Positions 57,001 through 64,000 of a stretch of DNA of 64,000 nucleotides are shown piece after piece. The notes under the pieces are model-generated. The model searched no databases. It worked only from the letters and a program-made list of their open reading frames with translations, and was not told the origin of the DNA. The stretch comes from Halichondria panicea (Eukaryota; Porifera; Demospongiae; Suberitida; Halichondriidae). The DNA is taken from the NCBI RefSeq assembly GCF_963675165.1, contig NC_087386.1, positions 1,042,931 through 1,106,930 of the forward strand. Direction: 5' to 3'. The first letter of the stretch is position 1. Every line of letters begins with the position of its first letter. Both the position numbers and the translations under genes were made by a program.

Positions 57001-57639
57001 CATAGATTCACCCATGTACGTGTTGAGCTTTATCACATAGCAAACACTTTTTACCAGGAGTGATCGTGAATCGGGAATGATCGTGAATCTAGAAAGCAAC
57101 GATTAGAAAACGGTGTTTTTTGTCGCCTTCGAAGATCACCTAGAATGGGGAAGTGTAGGGTTAGAAGAGCATGTGCACTGAAGTAACAAAAAGTTCGCAA
57201 ACAAGATTGTGGGTTGGTATAGTCTTTGCATGCTCCAACTAGTTGAGGGGCTCAATCTTTGCGATCTTTACCAGTTGGGTCCAGCACTCTTCTCGTTGCA
57301 CCTCTTTTTTTATGCGAGACACTCGATCCCCTATTTTACTATCGGCCTGCATGTGTTTCTATACGCATTCGAATGAGGCTTTCGAAGGTTAACCTATTAT
57401 GTTCAAAATTATGCCAGCAAAATCTACCAACCCCTATCCATGAGAGTGTCTAGTTCGCTCAAACAGCTCATTTTTGTGTCCACACACGCACGCACAAATC
57501 ACTCTAGCGCACATACACAATTATCTAATTAGCTACTAAAAAATTAAAAAAAATAATTAGCTATCGTTAGCAACTACATTAAACTTCATTTCCAGTATTT
57601 CTCTTGTGATTTTTTTAGATATTTTATATTTTTATTATA

Positions 57640-59520
57640 TAATTAATTTTTATGCATGGAATTCAATGTTCGTCAGTAGGAGTCTGCGGCTGCCAGGGCC
57701 AGGTTTCCTTCATAAATTGGTTTCCCAAATGTAGACGTTATAGCGAAGAGAATGATAGCAAAACTCAGCCTACATCTTATCTAGCCCATGACAACAGAGT
57801 ATAGTCTTTCTTGTTTTCTTGATAACATCACGGTCTGCTAGTCGTTTGTAGAACGTTGTTCCTTCCTTTCCTATGCTGCCTGTAGTTGAGAAGACGAGAG
57901 GTGTAATGTTACTACGTTTTAAACTCTTTGCCATTAATTGTGTTCCCTTTTATTGGCTGCCTCATGTTGTTTGTGGATGGTGGCAGTGTCTTTGGAGTGA
58001 TAACAGGGTGCATTTGGGTGAAATACTCTCACATCGGTTTAGGAATACATCCTGTGTTTTGGTTTCCAGAAACCACGTGCTTTGATGTTAGGGCAAGCCT
58101 CATCACCATCAATCGCTGATCTGTAGGTGAAGGTTTCTCCACTCAAAGGCTGCAGGGGAGCAACATTATATATGACAGACACTTGTGACAGCAGATTCGC
58201 GATTAAGTCTCATAATCGGGAAACCTCCCCTCTTTTATTTTCATCGCATGGTTGATTGTGAAAGGGGAGCTGCAAACACATGTCCCTGCGGTGTTCCGTA
58301 TCTCCTAGCCATAGCGAAGATGTAATGAGTCTCTGAATTCATCTTTGTTAAAAAAGAAACCATGTTCTTCGATTGCTTAGCCACAGTGAAGCACCCTTTT
58401 CTTTGGCGTAGAAAATTGTCTATTTTGCTAGATCATTGGCGGTACTGATATCTCTCAGTCGATGCATTTCTATAATGTTCATCCTTGCTTCGCTTATATA
58501 TTCTAGTGACACTGATCCCTCATGGCTTTGGGCAGTAATTAAGTTCACCATGGGTGTTGTTATAGTTACGGAGCATTGAATTAAATGACTGTGAATTTGT
58601 GGGCTTTGTGATTCCTAGACCACCCAGTCTTGATGGTAAGGCAGTGATGTCTCTTTCAATTTTGGAGCAGGGGGGCGGCTGATGATGGCAGGCAGGAGAC
58701 TTTGGTGGATTGCATCCTCAAGGAGTTGCATTAGATCTTGAATGTCTGGTATAGTTCTAGCGATAAACGACCATCGACATAGACTGCCATGGACCAATGC
58801 TGAGTTAGTACACTGTTATGTCTGCCATTAAAGTTCCGATTTCTTTAACCCAGGCATTCACTTTCTTAACAACGAAATCATCTCTAGACTCATTAGAACC
58901 AATGACTGCACCTAGATGACGAGTACCGCCGGTGGTGATATGTACGTTTGTCCCTTCAAACAGTGCTTTTGCATTCTCCTCGAATTTTGGCTTCACATCC
59001 AGATATGATTTTAAATTTTTAGGGAAGTAGCCATAGTTGTGGGCCCAGAGTTAAGTTAAAAATGCAATCCCACCATTTCCTTAGATTTGAGCATGAGCCA
59101 GCAGCACAGCTCGCATCATCGACGTGTCAAACTTGCTGGATTTCTGGGTGACTGTTATGTAGCCCGGCTACATAACAGTCACCCAGAAATCAATTGTAGG
59201 TTCCGAATGAGTGGGGTGATGGAATACATCGCCATAGTGAGGGGATCCCTGGGTGGTATCTTTACAGGGTAATTTCTCTATTTCTTGGAACTACCATCCT
59301 CACTTGATTGTGATGATGAGTTGATTAGCACCTGAAATAGTTGGGCAGATAATGGGCAGAGCGTTAACTCAGCGTCTATTCAGGAGGGCCCCTTCTGCTT
59401 CGGGGTTGTTAAATATTTGTCTCATGGCATGGATTGCTGCTTCACAACCTTGCAATGGGCCTCTGCATCTTGAATGTCAGGGGAGAGGAGGATCCACAGG
59501 ATAGCTTTGGAAATTATTCG
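57640..59520 (-). mobile_element. Decayed retroelement, reverse transcriptase C-terminal part (unit 2)
   Basis: Counterpart of 17375-19250. The best open pieces are 58805-58996 (HITTGGTRHLGAVIGSNES) and 58615-58797 (SFIARTIPDIQDLMQLLED). The KRLAD/RCRLSF end is disrupted by a deletion near 57736. Confidence 0.65.
59140..59190. repeat. 51 nt palindrome (unit 2)
   Basis: Same as 18889-18939 but with CTGGGTGAC and GTCACCCAG in place of CTGAGTGAC and GTCACTCAG. Confidence 0.85.
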
Positions 59521-59599
59521 GTTTGAGATTTACTTGATGCCGATTGGCCTTACATATTTACACACTAACCTGTACATGTAGCGAGCTATACAATATGAA

Positions 59600-60075
59600 A
59601 CTTTACTAGAGAAGTATAAAGTTGCTTTTTTAGTTTTAACTAAGTTGGACGATGAAACGATTCTCTTGAGCAGTCCTAGTTTTTTTTACGCTTTAGCAGA
59701 GATTGCCAAATGAGTCCTATAGATTTTTATTGGACAGCGAAGAGTTTGGCTAGAGTGCACAAGGAGGTTTGAGGTGGTGGAGACTATATGAGAGACGTTG
59801 TCAAACAACTTTTTGAAATGAGAGCTTGTTGTAAACTAAGCTTTCTAGCACTTTTGAAACAGAGCACAGTTATAGTGAAATGAGTCTGTAGTTAGAGGCA
59901 GAACATTTTTCACCAGATTTCAAAACTGGCACTAGCAGTGGAGTTTCCACTCAGTGAAAAAGATGATGAAGCACTTGATATAGCCCGAAGCGAAAGGTTT
60001 GTAAGATTTTTGGCCTGATAGATTCTAGGCCAGATGCTTTGTGGGGGTTAAGGTTTGATTGACAGTGCTGTGAGG
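59600..60075 (-). mobile_element. LINE-type reverse transcriptase fragment (unit 2)
   Basis: Counterpart of 19380-19830, with the same broken frames. Confidence 0.55.
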
Positions 60076-60366
60076 ACTTATATACTGTGCTTACTAGCTG
60101 ATGGCAGAGCATAGAAATCATTTATAGAAATCCCATTTAAGTTGCATATTTTAGAGTTTTAGCCATGCAGTTGGTTTCCATTCTTTGAGGTGTACTGTAG
60201 TCTGGGTAGATAGTGTATTACCTGGATTTCATAAAAAGTTAGGATATCAATCGCATGAATATCTGATCAGTATTTCACTGCCCCCAATGTATTTTGTTCT
60301 GTAAGAGATGCTGACACAGGATTCCTAGGCAGAATGTATGCTGGTACTTGTACCCTGACCTCTATG

Positions 60367-61459
60367 TCGCTCCATTTGTTTCATTATTCAATAGTGAAGA
60401 ATATTCACAAGGATGTGTGTGATTGTCAATAATAATAGGTCAATGATTATCCAGCGATTGCCAATAACTATCGTCATGTTTGTCATTATATTCAACTTAT
60501 TGTCAATAATTAAGTAATGTTTGTCAATGATTGTTGAATTTATTGTCAATAATTTTCCGGTCAATAATTGCTCGAATTATTAGCCAATAGCTAATTATCA
60601 TCAAGTGTTACCGAATATTATTCAATGTCCCTGCTCTATTCTAGAATCTATATAGGTCACATTCACACCCGCGTATGTGCATAAACTAGACAAGAGCTCT
60701 CTTTCATTGTTCATAGTGACCACTCGTTCGATATTTCCAATTACCCGCTTAATATTTGGAACCCATATTTTCACCTTGTGAAAGAAACCACCCTGGCATA
60801 CCAAAGACTATGTCAGTGCATGTATGAAACCACCACATCCTTTCATGTTCCTGGGTTGATTGACAGGGCTATAGTCTTGTGATATCAGCCGGTTCTTATT
60901 AGTAGCGTGGGAGGGAGAGAATCCTTCTGTCCCTCCCACGCTACTAATAATCATCCGGTTCTCATTAGTAGCGTGGGAGGGAGAGAACCATCCCACACTA
61001 CTAATGAGAATTAACCGGCTGGTATGACAGGGCACTATTAAACAAGTATAATTTCTATATAATTTATTCCTGAATTTCCTGCTCAACTGCCATGTCAATC
61101 AGCCCAGAAACAATGAAAGAGATGCCGCAGCTGTTTATGTGCATGCTGTGATTCTAGAATGGAGCAGGCACATTGAATAATATTCGGTAACACTTGATGA
61201 TAATTATTGGCCGATAATTCAAACAATTATTGACCAAAAAAAGATGAAAATTATTGACAATAAATTCAACAGTCATTGACAAACATTACTTAATTATTGA
61301 CAATAAGTTGACAAACGTGACAATACTTATCGACAATCACTAGATAATCATTGACAATAAGGCAACCCAATTATTGACAATCACACGCATCCTTGTCAAT
61401 ATTTTTTGCACCATTGACAATATTTTTCACTATTGAATAATGAAACAAATGGAGCACCT
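60367..61459. mobile_element. Fold-back element with ATTGTCAATAAT-rich arms (unit 2)
   Basis: The more complete copy: outer ends GCTCCATTTGTTTCATTATT (60369) and the complement ending in AATGGAGC (61446-61455) define a roughly 1.1 kb inverted-repeat element. It lacks the 20787-21061 insertion and instead carries the palindrome 60887-61020 in its loop. Confidence 0.7.
60887..61020. mobile_element. Palindromic insertion in unit-2 fold-back loop
   Basis: Ends AGCCGGTT and AACCGGCT. Inside, ATTAGTAGCGTGGGAGGGAG occurs twice directly, with inverted partners (CCCTCCCACGCTACTAAT and a diverged one). No counterpart in unit 1. Confidence 0.55.
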
Positions 61460-62385
61460 CTGTTCTTGCGCTAATGTAACGTACTGCAAATTTGATATCG
61501 TACTTGAAGGATGTCATGTACCAAAGTAATATACGCTCTCAATAATTGTCTTATTTTTAGTTTTGTACCATCAACCCAACTTCCAACCTAGAGATAGATT
61601 TACCAGCCAATTTAATTTAGTACCTTTTATGGTAAATTCTATTGACCTGATTGACCTGTTTGTGGCATTGCCAATAGCCAGTGGTAAAGTAAAGAGATGG
61701 CAATTTAGCTAAAGCTACCTAACTATTAGAGTTATAAAGTTTCATATCTGCTGAATACTAACACAATGTAGTTAGTTACAGTTAAGTAGTACATCTAGGT
61801 TGATTGTGCCATAATTATATGACTATAATATGTAGCCAGTTGGCCTTACTGGTATACCAGGCTATAGTCACCCAGACACTACACAAATGTGACACTACCA
61901 GATAGGCTCAAGGCATTCACTCAAGGTAAAGTCACACTAACTAAATGTGTATTCTCATACTGTATTAAACGCTTTCATAACCTGTTTGTGAGCATTGGTC
62001 ATTGGCAGAGTCATTGGACCCCCATTCCTGGGGGGCAATTGCTAGTGCCAAACTTACTTCCCATTTCCAATAATTAGACTGCATCCTGTTTAGCCTAATT
62101 GCTGATTACATTCCTTACAACATTCCAACATAATTACAACAGTTTATAAGACAGTAGACTGCAAGCTCAAGCTCATGATAGCATTTACTATCTATGGTGA
62201 TAGTTTCTAAAGACTTTTCTCATGTTTCTAATGATGTAAGTACTCACTCTAGTGCAGTATTAAATACTGTGTTCATGTACACTGCTGCATGGCTGTAGGC
62301 CTAGCGCCTAGATAATAGCCTGTGCATTTTTATTTTCATTGGTTTGTGCAGAAGTTGTTCACTGATAATTACATTATCTGTCCAG

Positions 62386-63512
62386 GGCCCAAGCTAACCA
62401 AGAACCCTCAGAGTCATACAGTCCCAGAGCAAATGAGGTGAGTCTCTCAAGTGTGGTGATTTTCCATATCATTTGACCATTGTGCAAACTGTTTTCTCCA
62501 TTGTGCAAACTGTTTTCGAATTGAAAGTCTCTATCTTCGTACTCAGCTTGTTTTGTGTAGTGAACACTGCATTGATTATACAAAACTGCAAACTTTAGCG
62601 TAGACTTCACAACAAATAATTAATTTGCAGTTGTATTTATTATTGAAATGTTCTGCAGGCGCAGTGTCCTGACAATGATACAGAGTTTGTCAGTGAAGTA
62701 CCATTACAGGCCTCAGTTCAGGTAATTCAAACTGCACTCCATTTATTGCGGCTTTATCTTTTCGATGTACATGTATCAATCATGTGTTTATAGCTATGAT
62801 AATACTCTTTCTTAAACCTACATACAGGCCACTGATGACGGTGGGTCATCAGCTGCTGTATATCCCTCTCTGAGACAACCCACCACAGAGTGCCCTCACC
62901 TCAACCCTCATGCACTGGTTGTGCAGTCACTGGGAATCAGTACCTCTATGCAACTAGTAGACTCATCTGTGCAATTTGTAAGTTAGTGTACATCTTTAGC
63001 ACACCTCCCAATTCAATGTTATAGCCTAGTTTAGAGTTTAATTGTACAATGGTTTGCATTAGAACTCCTACATCAATTGCACATGGCCTGTGTGTTTGCT
63101 ATAGTTACGAGTTAAGAGTTCAATGGTTTGCATTAGCACTTCCCCCTAAAATCTCCTGAGACGTGCTATTAGAATTCAATATTAATCGTAGCAACTGCAG
63201 CCATAATGTATTTACATTCCTTGACCAAGTCATAATTATCATGCTATCCTGGTATCCCAGGTGGATTGTTTTCCTTTTCCTGACACTGATTTCCCATTGT
63301 CTGTAGAGGAGAGTCAGGAAGTAAGCATCATATCCATACTACTCTTAATATTTGGCAGCATACAGCACTGCAGTTTACAAACAACACCTTTATGAGTAAA
63401 TAAGCATGCTAATTCTTCTCTGTAGGGAATCTCAGGAGCCAGTAGGATCGTGGTGTCTACTGGGTTTACCTTCAACTATGAGCAAGTGAAGTTTCAAGAG
63501 AGGCATGTTTGG
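62386..63512 (+). CDS. TRAF-like gene, unit 2, first five placed exons
   Basis: Exons 62386-62437, 62659-62721, 62828-62977, 63261-63320 and 63426-63512 mirror 22429-23555 at a constant offset of 39957. I found only one coding difference (synonymous GTA to GTG) in this stretch. The MATH exons lie beyond the right edge. Confidence 0.8.
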
Positions 63513-63750
63513 GTATGTCTTTCTGTTTGCACACTAGCTTGAATAATGGTAGCCGTAAGATGACCTGTTGGACATTGTTTGTTAATGTCTGGTTTGAAAG
63601 ATACTACAATTGTTATTCCAAATTGTTTTTGTTTGATTTTGGTCTATAAGTGTACTTTTTGTGTACTCCAGTTTCTCTGACTAGTAGTCTTCTAGTCTGA
63701 CCAAAATAGATTTACAAACCTTTTCCTATTGGTTATGAGGTGATCAAAAG

Positions 63751-63871
63751 CAGAGGAGGTACGACATCCGCGTATCATTCGCGTGTCTTTAACACACACA
63801 TTCCGAAGTTTGACCTAAGGAATGTGTGTCTAAAACGTTTCCTTTGACACGCGGATGTCGTACCTCCTCTG
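63751..63871. mobile_element. MULE-like hairpin MITE (unit 2)
   Basis: Identical in structure to 23794-23914, so it was inserted before the duplication or copied with it. Confidence 0.75.
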
Positions 63872-64000
63872 GATCAAAAGGATGTACACATTGAGTGTCA
63901 TAAGATCACATGTGGTTAGCTCTATTTTGTGGGAGAAACCCCACTGTTTGAATACCGCCTGTTTTAAAATCATCATGCATTTAATCAAATTTTGGTGGGG

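Larger units (their letters stand above)
29116..57025 (-). pseudogene. SPG11: Spatacsin-like (SPG11) gene, 5'-truncated and probably broken
   Basis: Spliced minus-strand exons give a series of segments matching the C-terminal half of spatacsin, the alpha-solenoid partner of spastizin and AP-5 in lysosome reformation. The strongest matches are the blocks VRMLTGISRYNEMSY, ALIVSEAY with VVIKGDF, and TTNIKKLL in the terminal exon. Seen lesions: a TGA at 55618-55620, a deletion in the same exon, a 5 bp insertion at about 56970, loss of half of a 36 nt exon near 48560, absence of a 138 nt exon present in unit 1, a reading-frame switch inside 40022-40247, and a TAG near a splice donor at 35357-35359. 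No exons for the spatacsin N-terminus are visible above 57.0 kb, where retroelement remnants begin. Family identity is secure; the pseudogene call is inference and depends on the assembly. Confidence 0.7.
38927..64000 (+). repeat. Unit 2 of the long direct segmental duplication
   Basis: This is the second copy of the segment at 1-24040. It begins with the motif GGAATGACAATGCATT, also found at base 1 and at 38261. Unit-2-only material includes 39891-40315 (a spatacsin exon), a palindromic rearrangement at about 41.2-42.5 kb, the RecQ-bearing insertion at 44385-47207, an expanded TG array near 54.9-55.1 kb and a palindrome at 60887-61020. Unit 2 lacks the 138 bp exon and flanks at about 7.76-8.34 kb of unit 1. 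The window ends inside the TRAF-like gene of this unit. Confidence 0.9.

Overview
The window is AT-rich animal nuclear DNA. It has short GT-AG introns, many small phase-0 exons and dense palindromic mini-transposons. The retroelement families and the RecQ-like helicase resemble those of demosponges, so an Amphimedon-like sponge is my best guess; this is inference and not proven here. I see no rRNA, tRNA, CRISPR or bacterial operon.

Layout. The dominant feature is a long direct duplication: 1 to about 24040 recurs at 38927-64000. Offsets drift from 38926 to 39957 because of indels. The repeat unit holds, from left to right: (a) the 5' half of a minus-strand gene homologous to SPG11/spatacsin (exons about 6.9-17.0 kb in unit 1, 48.1-57.0 kb in unit 2); (b) decayed minus-strand retroelements (17.4-19.8 kb and 57.6-60.1 kb); (c) a fold-back element built from ATTGTCAATAAT-type motifs (20.57-21.5 kb and 60.37-61.46 kb); (d) a plus-strand TRAF-like gene with a C-terminal MATH domain (22.4-25.2 kb; unit 2 from 62.4 kb runs off the window). 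Between the copies lie a second plus-strand TRAF-like gene that lacks its last MATH exon (25.8-27.8 kb) and the 3' half of the spatacsin gene (29.1-38.7 kb). That 3' half joins the unit-2 5' half to make one long minus-strand gene, 57.0 down to 29.1 kb.

State of the genes. Both spatacsin copies look damaged and lack the N-terminal part of the family. Unit 1 has a CGA-to-TGA change and a roughly 0.4 kb deletion that removes an exon kept in unit 2. Unit 2 has a stop, a 5 bp insertion, a 23 bp deletion, loss of a 138 bp exon and an apparent frameshift. The first TRAF-like gene is intact over the part visible and is nearly identical between units, unlike most of the duplication.

Mobile DNA. Unit 2 alone carries a roughly 2.8 kb insertion (44385-47207). 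It contains a broken RecQ-like helicase gene and a convergent exon encoding a Cys-pair (ZAD-like) domain. Each ORF lies just inside an inverted repeat carrying a GC hairpin and a TATA box. Several mini-transposons have filled sites in one unit and intact empty sites in the other. A false duplication produced by assembling two divergent haplotypes in tandem cannot be excluded from sequence alone.
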